64,000 bases of DNA from Pseudomonadota bacterium (GCA_027624035.1 JAQBUI010000007.1:1-64000), one strand, 5' to 3'. Shown: positions 27,480 through 36,124, numbered from the stretch's first letter. Numbers and translations: made by a program. Notes: generated from the sequence alone by a model not told the origin.

Positions 27480-27787
27480 CAGCGCACCCTCACAATCACA
27501 ATCTCACGGGTCGCCGGCACCACCATATCGAGGTCCTGATGGGCAATCTGATCCACCCGTGTATTGTTCGCCCAGGCGCTCTGTTCCAGCAGCAATCGCT
27601 CATATTCACTTTCCAGCCGATCACGCTCGGCGGTCTGCTCCTGTAGTGACCGATACAGACGCCGCGTCTCGTGAGAGGCTCCCACCACCGCCACTGCTGA
27701 CACCAGGACAAGCACCGACGTCAGCGCTGTAACGATGTGCATCGGGACCAGCAGCCACTTCCAGATCGCCCCCAGCGGCATGATCAT
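27479..27787 (-). CDS. ftsL: cell division protein FtsL
   Basis: A 102 aa bitopic protein with a membrane helix at ~15-37 (MHIVTALTSVLVLVSAVAVV) and a periplasmic coiled coil (ETRRLYRSLQEQTAERDRLESEYERLLLE) that pairs with FtsB and FtsQ. Primary sequence is poorly conserved in this family; the call rests on size, topology and its place between rsmH and ftsI. It overlaps rsmH by one base (TGATG) and ftsI by one base. Confidence 0.92.
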   Translation of the reverse strand: MIMPLGAIWKWLLVPMHIVTALTSVLVLVSAVAVVGASHETRRLYRSLQEQTAERDRLESEYERLLLEQSAWANNTRVDQIAHQDLDMVVPATREIVIVRVR

Positions 27788-28698
27788 CAGATTTTCTCCG
27801 CGACACGCATCACGGAACTCCTGGCACGTCGATTACGGGCAATCTCATCATCAGTCGGCCGGGTGGCCTTGCCAATGGGAACGAGGGTTCGGGCAATCGC
27901 ATCGTCCCTGATAGGGAGGCGGCTCGAAACAGCCGGCCCCTGGGACAGGTCCCGAATGAATCGCTTCACAATACGATCTTCCAGCGAATGAAAGCTGATC
28001 ACCACGAGCCGGCCACCGGAACCCAGCAGACTAACGACGTCGTGAAGGCAGGCCCTCAGATCCTCCAACTCACGGTTGACATGGATTCGGATCGCCTGGA
28101 AAGACCGGGTCGCCGGGTGTTTATGTTTTTCGGCCCTGGGCACCGCTGCCGCAATGACATCAACCAGGATGCCCGTCGTCCGGATGGGACGCCGGGCAAC
28201 AATGGCTCTGGCGATGCGACGGGCAAACCGCTCCTCCCCGTAGTCCTTGAGCACTGCAGCGATCTCCTGCTCATCGGCGTGACTGAGCCATTCACTGGCA
28301 GGTACCCCCCGGGTCGGATCCATCCGCATATCGAGGGGCCCATCCGACAGAAAGCTGAACCCGCGGTCCTTCGAGGCAAGCTGCGGCGACGACACTCCGA
28401 GGTCCAGCAACACGCCATCGAGCGGAATCATCTTCGACCCGGCCGCCATATCCGCGATGTCCGCAAAGGATCCGTGGCAAATCGTCACCCGGGGGTCGTG
28501 ATCGAATCTTGCTCTGGCGTCGGCGATGGCATCAGGGTCCTTGTCGATTACCATCAGCCTCCCCGATCCGCCAAGTCGGCTGGCGATGGCCTGACTGTGG
28601 CCGCCACGACCATAGGTACAATCCACATAGCGACCGACCGGGTTCTGTACGAGCGCGTCGACCGCTTCGGCGAGGAGGACGGTTTCGTGAGATGTCAT
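27787..28698 (-). CDS. rsmH: 16S rRNA (cytosine-1402-N4)-methyltransferase RsmH
   Basis: A 303 aa SAM-dependent methyltransferase modifying the ribosomal P site. The N-terminus has HETVLLAEAVDAL and the SAM motif YVDCTYGRGGHSQAIA; most homologues read DGTFGRGGHS here. Other conserved blocks are GVLLDLGVSSPQLASKDRGFSFLSDGPLDMRMDP, ATRSFQAIRIHVNRELEDL and VVISFHSLEDRIVKRFI. It starts 9 bp after mraZ and is coupled to ftsL. Confidence 0.98.
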   Translation of the reverse strand: MTSHETVLLAEAVDALVQNPVGRYVDCTYGRGGHSQAIASRLGGSGRLMVIDKDPDAIADARARFDHDPRVTICHGSFADIADMAAGSKMIPLDGVLLDLGVSSPQLASKDRGFSFLSDGPLDMRMDPTRGVPASEWLSHADEQEIAAVLKDYGEERFARRIARAIVARRPIRTTGILVDVIAAAVPRAEKHKHPATRSFQAIRIHVNRELEDLRACLHDVVSLLGSGGRLVVISFHSLEDRIVKRFIRDLSQGPAVSSRLPIRDDAIARTLVPIGKATRPTDDEIARNRRARSSVMRVAEKI

Positions 28699-28707
28699 GG
28701 TCAGCCC

Positions 28708-29169
28708 TTACAAAGACAGCGAACGGAGTTCATCGGGAATCTCCAGAGCCGAGGGATCAGACAACCAGTCATCACGACGGGACTGCCAGCGCTCTTCGTC
28801 CCAGAGCTCCAGCTTTGAGCCCTGACCCAGCAACACGCAGCTCTTTTCGAGACCGGCGTACTCGCGAAGGGGAGTGGTCAACAGAATTCGCCCGCTGCTG
28901 TCGATCTGGATGTCGGTGGCGTAACCAATCAGAAGCCGTTGAACCCGGCGCGCCGCAACATTGAAACTCGGCAGCGCTTCTACCTTGCGCTGAATGTCGT
29001 TCCATTCGGGCTGCGGATAGATCAGCAGGCATTTCTCGTCAGTGTCGATGGTGACAACCAGATCGCCACCACAGTGGGCGAGGATTTGTTCACGATAACG
29101 GGTAGGGATCGCCAGCCGCCCCTTTGAGTCGAGATTGATGTTGTTTACGCCCCGAAACACCGTTTTCAA
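28708..29169 (-). CDS. mraZ: transcriptional regulator MraZ
   Basis: A 153 aa AbrB-fold regulator with two MraZ domains, each with the D-x-K/S-G-R pattern: NLDSKGRLAIPTRYRE (~13-27) and QIDSSGRILLTTPLREYAG (~88-106). MraZ oligomerises as a ring and represses the dcw operon from repeats in its own promoter. It is the first gene of the cluster, which runs without large gaps to ftsZ. Confidence 0.97.
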   Translation of the reverse strand: MKTVFRGVNNINLDSKGRLAIPTRYREQILAHCGGDLVVTIDTDEKCLLIYPQPEWNDIQRKVEALPSFNVAARRVQRLLIGYATDIQIDSSGRILLTTPLREYAGLEKSCVLLGQGSKLELWDEERWQSRRDDWLSDPSALEIPDELRSLSL

Positions 29170-29229
29170 TCCTCATGATCATGCCGGTTTGTCATGTCTT
29201 CCACTGGAGCAACCTATTCTGGTCTTTAA

Positions 29230-29265
29230 CTCCACATTTCGACATAATTCCCCACTTCGTTGCAC
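29230..29265 (-). promoter_or_regulatory. candidate MraZ operator (10 bp-phased GTG repeats)
   Basis: On the minus strand GTGC (29265-29262), GTGGGG (29255-29250) and GTGGAG (29235-29230) start 10 and 20 bp apart, the spacing of the MraZ boxes (TGGGN repeats every 10 bp) known in E. coli. The box expected in the middle is degenerate. The array overlaps the -10 and start region of the mraZ promoter, suiting autorepression. Confidence 0.55.
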
Positions 29266-29292
29266 CTTAAGTACCACGACAGACATTGTCAA
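29264..29292 (-). promoter_or_regulatory. mraZ (dcw cluster) promoter
   Basis: A perfect -35 TTGACA (29292-29287) is followed after 17 bp by TAAGGT (29269-29264), a weak 3/6 -10. Transcription would start near 29257, about 88 nt before mraZ. It is the most plausible promoter for the long minus-strand cluster. Confidence 0.55.
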
Positions 29293-29710
29293 GTGATTGG
29301 AATACGGATTTATTCTTTAAACACAGTAACTTAGCCTCCCTTTCCAACCCTTGTGACACAAGGGAGGCGTAACTGGATTGAATACAGAAAGATACCCATA
29401 GAAGTTAATGTAACTTCTTAAGTTAAGAGCGCAATAGAATTAATTTGGATAAAAATGGCCTCTAATATAGCTGGATCCTTTCCTGAAGGCGTTATGGACG
29501 CAGGCGACATTCCAATGCGGCGACGTTCCAATATGGTTGGTTCGAAAATCAACAGGTTGGAAGGAACCTGCCACCCCGTGTCGCATTGGTGAGCACAAGG
29601 GCTTGACCGCACTGATGGCTCTCAATCAAGTGCTTTCCAAAGGGTGTATCTGTCAGGACTTGTCGGACAATCATTGACGGGCCAACACGCTGACGGCGGG
29701 CAAGAAAATC
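29293..29710. other. AT-rich intergenic stretch between mraZ and rnpB, no gene recognised
   Basis: About 420 bp with no convincing gene. It holds CCCTTGT-GAC-ACAAGGG (29348-29364), nested in a competing stem GCCTCCCTT/AAGGGAGGC (29334-29342 and 29360-29368); a perfect GAAGTTA-ATG-TAACTTC (29401-29417); and a degenerate 16 bp tandem repeat (GGCGACATTCCAATGC / GGCGACGTTCCAATAT, 29503-29534). The left half is clearly richer in A and T than the surrounding genes. Short open frames (61-66 codons) have no ribosome site or family look. It may carry regulatory sites for mraZ or a small RNA. Confidence 0.5.
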
Positions 29711-30061
29711 GAGTTGACCGATAAGCCGGGTTCTGTCGTGGACAATCATTCATCTACGATGTTCGTCACCGAACACCTGTTGCGACCTACCCGAATCCAA
29801 CTGCGGGCCGCAGCATACAGGATTCCTATTTGGTCTTGCTCCGGGTGGGGTTTACATTGCCGTACTGTGTTACCACAGACGCGGTGCGCTCTTACCGCAC
29901 CATTTCACCCTTACTTCACGACGAATCGCGAGCGGTATATTTTCTGTTGCACTGGCCGTGGACTCACGTCCCCCAGGTGTTACCTGGCACCCTGCCCTGT
30001 GGAGCCCGGACTTTCCTCCCCCTGGCTCGTTAGAGCCTGGCGGCGATTGTCTGGTCAACTC
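29711..30061 (-). ncRNA. rnpB: RNase P RNA (M1 RNA, type A)
   Basis: The catalytic RNA of tRNA 5' end maturation, about 351 nt on the minus strand. The 5' end GAGTTGACC and 3' end GGTCAACTC pair as helix P1 and set the limits. Conserved elements seen on the minus strand include GAGGAAAGTCCGGGCTCC, ACAGGGCAGGGTGCC, GGTAAGAGCGCACCG, GGCAATGTAAACCC, GGAGCAAGACCAAATAG and near the 3' end ACAGAACCCGGCTTATC. Its place between rsmI and mraZ is the same as in Pseudomonas. Confidence 0.97.
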
Positions 30062-30067
30062 AGGCAC

Positions 30068-30096
30068 CAGATTAAAGGGAATCCTGCCCCAGAACA
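30068..30096 (-). promoter_or_regulatory. probable rnpB promoter
   Basis: On the minus strand TTGTTC and TAATCT are separated by 17 bp, with TAATCT ending about 7 nt before the RNA 5' end at 30061. Both hexamers match only 3/6, so position is the main support. Confidence 0.4.
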
Positions 30097-30252
30097 ATCA
30101 CCGAATGATCGAATTTGAAACATGCTGTGGTGGCAGGTCGCGCTGTGGCATCTGAAAGCGGCACTGAAATGTCGTCCCTGGATTGGCCATTTACCTGACC
30201 GGGGACTCACAGCCAGATTGATCGAGCAAGTCCCAGTCCACACTGTGAGTTC

Positions 30253-30299
30253 CCGGAGACGTCCAGGCACGACAACGGTGTGCCTGATACTGGCACGCA
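30253..30299 (+). repeat. palindromic intergenic repeat, copy 2
   Basis: This copy shares GCACGACAACGGTGTGCCTG and the next base exactly with the copy at 45186-45229, plus GGAGAC upstream and TGGCACGC downstream. It has one small gap in the left arm (GTCCAGG in place of TTGCCAG) compared with copy 1. It lies between the rnpB promoter region and the rsmI stop. Confidence 0.75.
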
Positions 30300-30312
30300 G
30301 ATTCAGCTTCGC

Positions 30313-31167
30313 TCAGCGATCCGGCTTGAATGACATGGCCAGACGATAGAGTGCTTTTCGTGACTGACCTGTCAACCTCACCACCACGTCGACGGCCCTG
30401 GCTGGTGGCAGTTCCTTCAGCAATTCAGACAGCAACCGTTCAGCTTCCGGGTCGGACGCCTGACGCCAGGGCTCGCCCTGGACGATGACGACGAACTCTC
30501 CGCGCTCCGGCACGTCACCAGCCGTGAAGGCCTCGACCACGGATTCCAGCGTCCCCAGGGTCAGTTGCTCATGCAATTTGGTCAATTCACGAAACAGCAT
30601 CGCCTGGCGATCAGGGCCAAAGACCGCCGCCATCTCAGCCAGCGTCGCTGCAATCCGGTGAGGCGCCTCGTAGAAAACCAGTGTTCTGGATTCCCGCCGG
30701 AGTGCCTGCAGGGCCGACTTTCTCTGCCCCTTCCTGGCTGGCAGGAAACCCTCAAACACGAACCGTCCCGCCGGGATTCCCGACACCGACAGCGCCGCAG
30801 AAAGCGCACTTGGCCCGGCCACGGGAATGACCGCTACACCCAGATGGAGCGCCTCCCGAACCAGCAGAAATCCAGGGTCAGAAATCTGCGGGGTGCCGGC
30901 ATCCGATACGAGCGCGATGTCTTCGCCCCTGCCGAGGACCTTTAGCAAGGCATCGGTGACATCGTGCTCATTGTGGTCATGGTAGGGTCGCATCGGTGTC
31001 TCGATGCCAAAATGATTCAACAGGGCCCGAGTGTGGCGGGTGTCTTCAGCGGCTATCAGGTCGACGTCAGCCAACACCTGTTTTGCCCGCGCAGTCATGT
31101 CTCCGAGATTGCCAATCGGTGTCGCCACCACGAACAGTCTCCCAGCGTTCTGGTCGTGATTGCTCAC
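30313..31167 (-). CDS. rsmI: 16S rRNA (cytidine-1402-2'-O)-methyltransferase RsmI
   Basis: A 284 aa tetrapyrrole-methylase-fold enzyme that methylates the same 16S nucleotide as RsmH. Seen are LFVVATPIGNLGDMTARA, AAEDTRHTRALLNHFGI, LVSDAGTPQISDPGFLLVREA, VAGPSALSAALSVSGIPAGRFVFEGFLP and FYEAPHRI. I chose the GTG at 31167 because GGAGGT lies just upstream with 4-5 bp spacing and the length then matches E. coli RsmI; an in-frame ATG at 31179 is possible. Divergent from lpoA across ~120 bp. Confidence 0.96.
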   Translation of the reverse strand: MSNHDQNAGRLFVVATPIGNLGDMTARAKQVLADVDLIAAEDTRHTRALLNHFGIETPMRPYHDHNEHDVTDALLKVLGRGEDIALVSDAGTPQISDPGFLLVREALHLGVAVIPVAGPSALSAALSVSGIPAGRFVFEGFLPARKGQRKSALQALRRESRTLVFYEAPHRIAATLAEMAAVFGPDRQAMLFRELTKLHEQLTLGTLESVVEAFTAGDVPERGEFVVIVQGEPWRQASDPEAERLLSELLKELPPARAVDVVVRLTGQSRKALYRLAMSFKPDR

Positions 31168-31287
31168 ACGAACCTCCATCAAATGCCCCGATTCATCGAG
31201 TTCCTTTCCGACCACAAACAGCCTGAAAAGCGCTGTAACCTTCTACACCGTTTCGTGATAATACCCAAAACCGCAGACACTTGAGAT

Positions 31288-33252
31288 ATGTTGAGATTCC
31301 ATCGTGGCCTGTTACCACCGACCATCATCCTGACGAGCGCTCGCACCACTATCCGGAGCGAGGTCCTGAGTCATATCCTGAACGAGGTCCTGAACAAGGT
31401 CTTGAACAAGGTCTTGAACAAGGTCTTGAACAAGGTCCGGAACAACCAACGCATCATCCTGGCCATTGTCCCGGTTATTCTCCTAGCGATGGCAACCGGA
31501 TGCAGCACGACCGTCACCGACGGTGAACCATCGCCCACGCCGGGACTGGCCCCTACGGCAGACAGTGTCAGGGACTTGCTGCGGCTCGCCGAACAATCCA
31601 GCGGCCAGGCCGCTGCCAGCGCACGGCTGGAAGCTGCCCAGCTTGCCATGGAGCAGGGGGATGCTCGAGCGTCCCGCCAGATTCTGGGCCTCGTTGACAT
31701 AGCGGCTCTCGATCACCACCAGGTCGGTGACTTTCTGACGCTGTCGGCGCGGATCGCAATCAATGCAGGCGAGGCGACCGCCGCACTTTCCTATCTCAAT
31801 GACCCTCGCCTGTCGGCACTTGCCATGACCCGAGAACGCCAGACAACACTCGGGCTATTGCGCGCCGAAGCATATCGGGTCAATCGCAGCTACGTGGCGA
31901 GCGCAAGGGAGCGCATCTATCTGGACGGTCTGCTGGATGGGGTCGAACAGCGTCAGAACCATGACGAGATCTTCAAAACCCTTCTGGAAGTTCCCGCTCG
32001 CAGCCTCGCCGACCAGGCGGAAAAAGCCATTACAGCGGACCTTCGTGGCTGGCTGTCACTCGCGGCAATGACCCGACGCTATCAGGACGACCCATTGCGC
32101 CAACTCGATGAACTGGGCAAATGGAAACGGGCGTGGCCGAACCACCCTGCCGCATCACGGCTGCCTCAAAGTCTGACATTACTCTCCAAAACCGTCAGTG
32201 AGCGACCAGAGCGGATCGCCCTGCTATTGCCGTTCCGCGGACCCGCCGGCGCCATAGGTCGATCAATAAGAGACGGTTTCCTGACCGCCTACTACCAACA
32301 CGCCACGTCGATCACAGTCGACATCTACGATACGGCGAGCGGTGACATCGTCTCGCTGGTCCGGCAGGCGCAAGCGGCGGGCGCGGACCTGATCATTGGG
32401 CCACTACAAAAGGAAAACGTTACCCTGCTTGCCGGCATGTCGCTGGAGACGCCCGTACTGGCACTCAACCGTACCCTGGATGGCAGTACAAACGCCAACC
32501 TCTATCAGTTTGGCCTGGCACCGGAGGATGAGATCTATCAGATTTCTTCTCAGGTGGCAGCCGAGCAGCGTGTTAATGCGCTGGTGATCTATCCCGATAG
32601 CGAATGGGGCAACCGGAACTTTGAGGTATTCAGAAACGACTGGGAAACCCGCGGCGGAAACGTCGTCGACAGCGAGGCGTTCTCTGATCAGCGAGACTAT
32701 TCCGACCTCGTCAAGTCCCTGTTCAATGTCGACGCCAGCGAACAGCGAGCACTGGACCTGCGGCGGATCATTGGCACCCGGTTTGAGTTTACGCCGCGTC
32801 GTCGCCAGGACATCGACTTCGTCCTGCTGCTTGCCAATCCGGTTCAGGCTCGGGGCATCAACCCGGCACTTGAGCGGTTTTATGCAGACGACGTGCCCGT
32901 GTATGGCACCTCTCATATCCACGAATACGGCGAGGCATGGATCAACGCTATCGACCTGAATCGAATCCGATTCTGTGACATACCCTGGAAACTGACTGAA
33001 GGGGATCCCACCCAGGAAATCGTCCAGGCAAACTGGGCGCAGTCGAGGGGACAGCTGGCGCCATTTTTTGCCCTGGGGGTGGATGCGCATCGTCTGTACC
33101 CAAGATTGCAGCAACTCAAAGAACTCCGCGACGAAAGAATCTTCGGCGCAACCGGCATCCTGCAGGTCAACGCATTCAATGTGATCGAAAGAAAGCTGAT
33201 GTGGGCCCAGTTCAAGGATGGCAAGCCCATTGCCTCGCCCGTGGTGTTTTGA
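31288..33252 (+). CDS. lpoA: penicillin-binding protein activator LpoA (lipoprotein)
   Basis: A 654 aa outer membrane lipoprotein that stimulates PBP1a. After the lipobox (ILLAMATGC, Cys72) come a TPR-like helical domain and a C-terminal periplasmic-binding-protein fold (PERIALLLPFRGPAGAIGRSIRDGF ... GADLIIGPLQKENV). From the ATG at 31288 the region before the lipobox would be 71 residues, far longer than a normal lipoprotein signal, and includes a VLNK tandem repeat encoded by a 12 bp minisatellite. A TTG at 31426 would give a textbook 25-residue signal (NKVRNNQR then a hydrophobic core), so the true start may lie inside the repeat. Upstream, GATAAT at 31257-31262 is a possible -10. Confidence 0.92.
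   Translation: MLRFHRGLLPPTIILTSARTTIRSEVLSHILNEVLNKVLNKVLNKVLNKVRNNQRIILAIVPVILLAMATGCSTTVTDGEPSPTPGLAPTADSVRDLLRLAEQSSGQAAASARLEAAQLAMEQGDARASRQILGLVDIAALDHHQVGDFLTLSARIAINAGEATAALSYLNDPRLSALAMTRERQTTLGLLRAEAYRVNRSYVASARERIYLDGLLDGVEQRQNHDEIFKTLLEVPARSLADQAEKAITADLRGWLSLAAMTRRYQDDPLRQLDELGKWKRAWPNHPAASRLPQSLTLLSKTVSERPERIALLLPFRGPAGAIGRSIRDGFLTAYYQHATSITVDIYDTASGDIVSLVRQAQAAGADLIIGPLQKENVTLLAGMSLETPVLALNRTLDGSTNANLYQFGLAPEDEIYQISSQVAAEQRVNALVIYPDSEWGNRNFEVFRNDWETRGGNVVDSEAFSDQRDYSDLVKSLFNVDASEQRALDLRRIIGTRFEFTPRRRQDIDFVLLLANPVQARGINPALERFYADDVPVYGTSHIHEYGEAWINAIDLNRIRFCDIPWKLTEGDPTQEIVQANWAQSRGQLAPFFALGVDAHRLYPRLQQLKELRDERIFGATGILQVNAFNVIERKLMWAQFKDGKPIASPVVF
31384..31443 (+). repeat. 12 bp minisatellite in the lpoA signal region
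   Basis: Five tandem units: GAGGTCCTGAAC, three identical AAGGTCTTGAAC (31396-31431), and AAGGTCCGGAAC. The unit is a multiple of three, so copy number changes alter length (K/E-V-L-N) without frameshift. Each identical unit carries AAGG and an in-frame TTG. Degenerate forms continue to the left (GAGGTCCTGAGT at 31360-31371). Confidence 0.95.
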
Positions 33253-33280
33253 TGATCAGGACGAATTCAGGGCACCCGCG

Positions 33281-33646
33281 GTGAGCGCCCGGCGACCCGC
33301 AGAAATCGGAGCCAATGCCGAGCGAGATGCCCTGCGCTTTCTGACAAAAGTAGGTTTCCGTGAGGTGACGTCCAACTTCCATAGCAAGGCAGGTGAAATT
33401 GACCTGATCGTCGAGCAGGGCGACCTGCTGGTCTTCGTTGAAGTGCGCTTTCGCCAGGACAGCGGCCGGGGCACCCCGGCGGAAACCATCACCACAGCAA
33501 AAATCCGACGAATTGTGAGAACAGCCGAGTTCTTTGTACTCACCCACCCCGAATACCGGGATAAGTCCTTCCGATTTGATGTCATAGCCATCACGGACAA
33601 GATAGACTGGATAGAGAATGCCTTTACCCTCGATGACCTCCATTAG
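33281..33646 (+). CDS. yraN: YraN family nuclease-like protein (UPF0102)
   Basis: A 121 aa protein with the UPF0102 pattern: IGANAERDALRFLTKVGF, then SNFHSKAGEIDLIVEQGDLLVFVEVRFR and RFDVIAI. The G-E-I-D-L-I ... F-V-E-V-R motif resembles the PD-(D/E)xK nuclease core and the domain is related to Holliday-junction resolvases; its role is not settled. The GTG at 33281 with AGGG upstream fits the family N-terminus; an earlier ATG at 33218 would lie inside lpoA. The gene follows lpoA and overlaps dolP by 29 bp. The diaA gene usually found between yraN and yraP/dolP is absent. Confidence 0.9.
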   Translation: MSARRPAEIGANAERDALRFLTKVGFREVTSNFHSKAGEIDLIVEQGDLLVFVEVRFRQDSGRGTPAETITTAKIRRIVRTAEFFVLTHPEYRDKSFRFDVIAITDKIDWIENAFTLDDLH

Positions 33647-34169
33647 ACTGATACTGCTCCTTGCAGCCGTTGTTGCTCTGCCGGCTGGCTGCAGTACCAG
33701 CGAACCAAGGACTGAGTACTCCTCGTTCGATGACAGTCGCAATGAGAAACTGGCGATCAAGAACATCCGGGCACGTCATCCCGGCCTCGAACAGGCACAC
33801 ATTAACGTTGCAGGTTTTCTTGGCAGCATCCTGATTACGGGTGAAGTTGGATCGGCGGACCTGATCGAAAAAGCAGGCGCAGCAGTATCCCGCATGCGAA
33901 ATGTCAGAAGGGTTCACAATGAACTGACTGTGGCTGGACCCACCACGCTGCTGTCCCGTACCAACGATTCTTTTCTATCCACCAAGGTGAAGGCGGCACT
34001 GATCGGGTCAGGTGACCTGGATGCAAGCCGGATCAAGGTTGTCACTGAGAACGGTGTGGTCTATCTGATGGGGACGGTCAGCCGTGCCGAAGCGGACCTG
34101 GCAGTATCGGTCACACAGGATGTCTACGGCATTCAGAAGATCGTCAAGGTATTCGACTACCTGAACTGA
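33618..34169 (+). CDS. dolP: dual BON-domain outer membrane lipoprotein DolP (YraP)
   Basis: A 183 aa lipoprotein: signal peptide with lipobox ALPAGC (Cys25) and two BON domains (~45-110 and ~120-183), each with the glycine-centred strands (HINVAGFLGSILITGEV and IKVVTENGVVYLMGTVSRAEADLAV). DolP supports outer membrane integrity and Bam function in E. coli. The ATG at 33618 (with AGAG just upstream) overlaps yraN by 29 bp; an ATG at 33633 is an alternative with a shorter leader. Convergent with sspB. Confidence 0.93.
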   Translation: MPLPSMTSIRLILLLAAVVALPAGCSTSEPRTEYSSFDDSRNEKLAIKNIRARHPGLEQAHINVAGFLGSILITGEVGSADLIEKAGAAVSRMRNVRRVHNELTVAGPTTLLSRTNDSFLSTKVKAALIGSGDLDASRIKVVTENGVVYLMGTVSRAEADLAVSVTQDVYGIQKIVKVFDYLN

Positions 34170-34214
34170 ACATTGAAGGAATACCTGTAGAGATCGAGAC
34201 AAATGTACGCCGCG

Positions 34215-34610
34215 TCATTTGACCACCCTGAGCGTCGGCTTGTCTGCCGGTGGGTCTGACGAGGGTGGTGTTGTTGGGTCCGGGTTAACCGGGGCATCCT
34301 CTTTCGGAAACCACATACCTTCGCCGTTTTCCCGTGAAACAATGCCAAGCACCGCTGGCACCGGCGCATAAATCTGATGGGCAACACCGCCGAATCTGCC
34401 ACTGAACGACACGGCCTCATCGTCGATCAGCAGGTTTCTGACGGCCGTAGGGCTGATGTTGAGGACGATCTGCCCATCCTTGACATAGTCAACAGGTACA
34501 CTGACACCGTCGACTCCGGCATCAACCACAAGATAGGGCGTGCAAGTGTTGTCGAGGATCCATTCATTCATGGCTCTGATCAGATAGGGCACTGATGAGG
34601 TCATCGCCAT
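34215..34610 (-). CDS. sspB: ClpXP protease specificity factor SspB
   Basis: A 131 aa adaptor that binds ssrA-tagged proteins and delivers them to ClpXP. The N-terminal dimer and tag-binding domain shows SVPYLIRAMNEWILDNTCTPYLVVDA and GQIVLNISPTAVRNLLIDDEAVSFSGRFGG. After a Pro/Asp-rich linker the C-terminal ClpX-binding tail reads PTLRVVK, matching the known XB motif. It follows sspA by 24 bp, the usual operon. Confidence 0.97.
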   Translation of the reverse strand: MAMTSSVPYLIRAMNEWILDNTCTPYLVVDAGVDGVSVPVDYVKDGQIVLNISPTAVRNLLIDDEAVSFSGRFGGVAHQIYAPVPAVLGIVSRENGEGMWFPKEDAPVNPDPTTPPSSDPPADKPTLRVVK

Positions 34611-34634
34611 CCAGAGCGTCCGAAGTGCGAAGAA

Positions 34635-35267
34635 TCAGTCGCGCATGTCGAGTTCCGCCTCAGACAGACTTTCCTGAAACGCTTCTCGATCAAACAGGTG
34701 ATCCATGTAACTCTGGATTGGCTTACCCTGTTTCGGCGGCAGTTCAATCCCCAGAACTGGCAACCGCCACAGGATCGGCCCCACACAACAGTCCACCAGG
34801 GTGAATTCATCACTCATAAAAAAGGGCTTCTCGGCAAAGATCGGGGCGATGGAAATCAGGGATTCCCGGAGTTCCTTTCTTGCTCGCTCAATGACGGTAT
34901 CTTTGGACCGGCCCGCCACGATGGTGTCCACGTAGCCGCACCAGTCCTTCTGAATCCGATACATGAAAAGGCGACTCTGAGCCCTCGCCACCGGATACAC
35001 CGGAAGCAGTGGTGGATGCGGAAAACGCTCATCCAGATACTCCATAATCACCTGGGATTCGTACAGCACCAGATCACGGTCAACCAGGGTCGGAAGACTG
35101 TTGTAGGGATTGAGATCGACGAGATCTTCCGGCAGATTGCCCGGCTCAACATCCATGATCTCAACGGCAACACCCTTTTCCGACAACACCAGCCTTACCC
35201 TCTGGCTGTAGTGATCGTTTCCATCGGAATAGAAAATCATCGACGAGTGCTTGGCTACTACGCCCAT
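34635..35267 (-). CDS. sspA: stringent starvation protein A SspA
   Basis: A 210 aa GST-fold protein that binds RNA polymerase and changes promoter use in stress. The N-terminal thioredoxin-like part ([24 protein letters not shown]) lacks the catalytic residues of true glutathione transferases, as in the family; [37 protein letters not shown] follows. The ATG at 35267 (MGVVAKHSS) has GAGGTGG upstream. It lies 29 bp after petC in the rplM-rpsI-petABC-sspAB order of Pseudomonas. Confidence 0.97.
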   Translation of the reverse strand: MGVVAKHSSMIFYSDGNDHYSQRVRLVLSEKGVAVEIMDVEPGNLPEDLVDLNPYNSLPTLVDRDLVLYESQVIMEYLDERFPHPPLLPVYPVARAQSRLFMYRIQKDWCGYVDTIVAGRSKDTVIERARKELRESLISIAPIFAEKPFFMSDEFTLVDCCVGPILWRLPVLGIELPPKQGKPIQSYMDHLFDREAFQESLSEAELDMRD

Positions 35268-35296
35268 TTGGTCCACCTCAGTCTGGTTCCACCGGG

Positions 35297-36124
35297 CTAG
35301 TGAAATTCTCTGGTGTATTCACGGCCCAGCAGATACGTAAATACGAAGAAGAATGCCAGAAACAGCAACACATAGACGCCAAGTCGTTCGCGCTCAAGTC
35401 TTGAAGGATCTGCTACGTAGTAGAGGAAATTGGAAAGGTCATAGACGACCTGATCGTACTCTTCAGCCGTCAGAGAGCCGGTGCCATCGACGTGCTCAAG
35501 TGGACTCACGCCTCTTGCAATGAGTTCATTGCCACAGACCTCTTCGGTAATCGGCACGGATGTCAGAGGGTCTCTCATCTCGCCCCCATTGGCGGCGAGC
35601 CTCGGAATTTCCTTGCAGACCTTGCGCTGGACACCCTGCAACTCCAGCAGCGCGTGGGGCATCCCAACGTTTTCAAATACCAGGTTGTTCACACCCAGAG
35701 GACGATCAGGATCTTCGTAGAAAGTCTTCAGATAGGTGTAAAGGTAGTCAGGCCCGCCCTTTAGCGATGTATAGAGCGTCAGGTCCGGCGGCACGGCACC
35801 AAACCAGGCCCTGGCATGATCTTCGGAGATCGTATTGTCGATGGGCGAACCAATCTGCTTGTCGGGATCAAACACAAGATGCTGCAACATCAGATCGTGC
35901 GGCACGCCCAGGTCATCAGCGGTGCGCTCATAGCGCTGATACTTCAAGGCATGGCATCCCAGACAATAGTTCATATAGGTTTGAGCACCGCGCTGCAATG
36001 ACGCCTTGTCATGCAGGTCCGGCTCCATATGAAGCAGCGGATAGCCTGCTTCCGCGGCCGTTGCGGGCATGCTCAAGGTCGCCGCAGCGACCAGTACAGT
36101 CATCAATTGGGCCAGTCTGTTCAT
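35297..36124 (-). CDS. petC: ubiquinol-cytochrome c reductase, cytochrome c1
   Basis: A 275 aa membrane-anchored c-type cytochrome of complex III. A cleavable signal ([18 protein letters not shown]) is followed by the haem site [15 protein letters not shown] (CxxCH), the likely Met ligand region [16 protein letters not shown] and a C-terminal membrane anchor ([19 protein letters not shown]) ending REYTREFH. It starts 4 bp inside the petB end (ATGA). It passes electrons from the Rieske centre to soluble cytochrome c. Confidence 0.97.
   Translation of the reverse strand: MNRLAQLMTVLVAAATLSMPATAAEAGYPLLHMEPDLHDKASLQRGAQTYMNYCLGCHALKYQRYERTADDLGVPHDLMLQHLVFDPDKQIGSPIDNTISEDHARAWFGAVPPDLTLYTSLKGGPDYLYTYLKTFYEDPDRPLGVNNLVFENVGMPHALLELQGVQRKVCKEIPRLAANGGEMRDPLTSVPITEEVCGNELIARGVSPLEHVDGTGSLTAEEYDQVVYDLSNFLYYVADPSRLERERLGVYVLLFLAFFFVFTYLLGREYTREFH

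Noticed and set aside
29418-29749. Short minus-strand frames of 61-66 codons between mraZ and rnpB
   Set aside because: They lack ribosome sites, overlap each other and the rnpB 3' end, and show no protein-like composition.
31384-31443. Tandem repeat array as a possible CRISPR
   Set aside because: Units are contiguous 12 bp without spacers and lie in a coding frame; it is a minisatellite.
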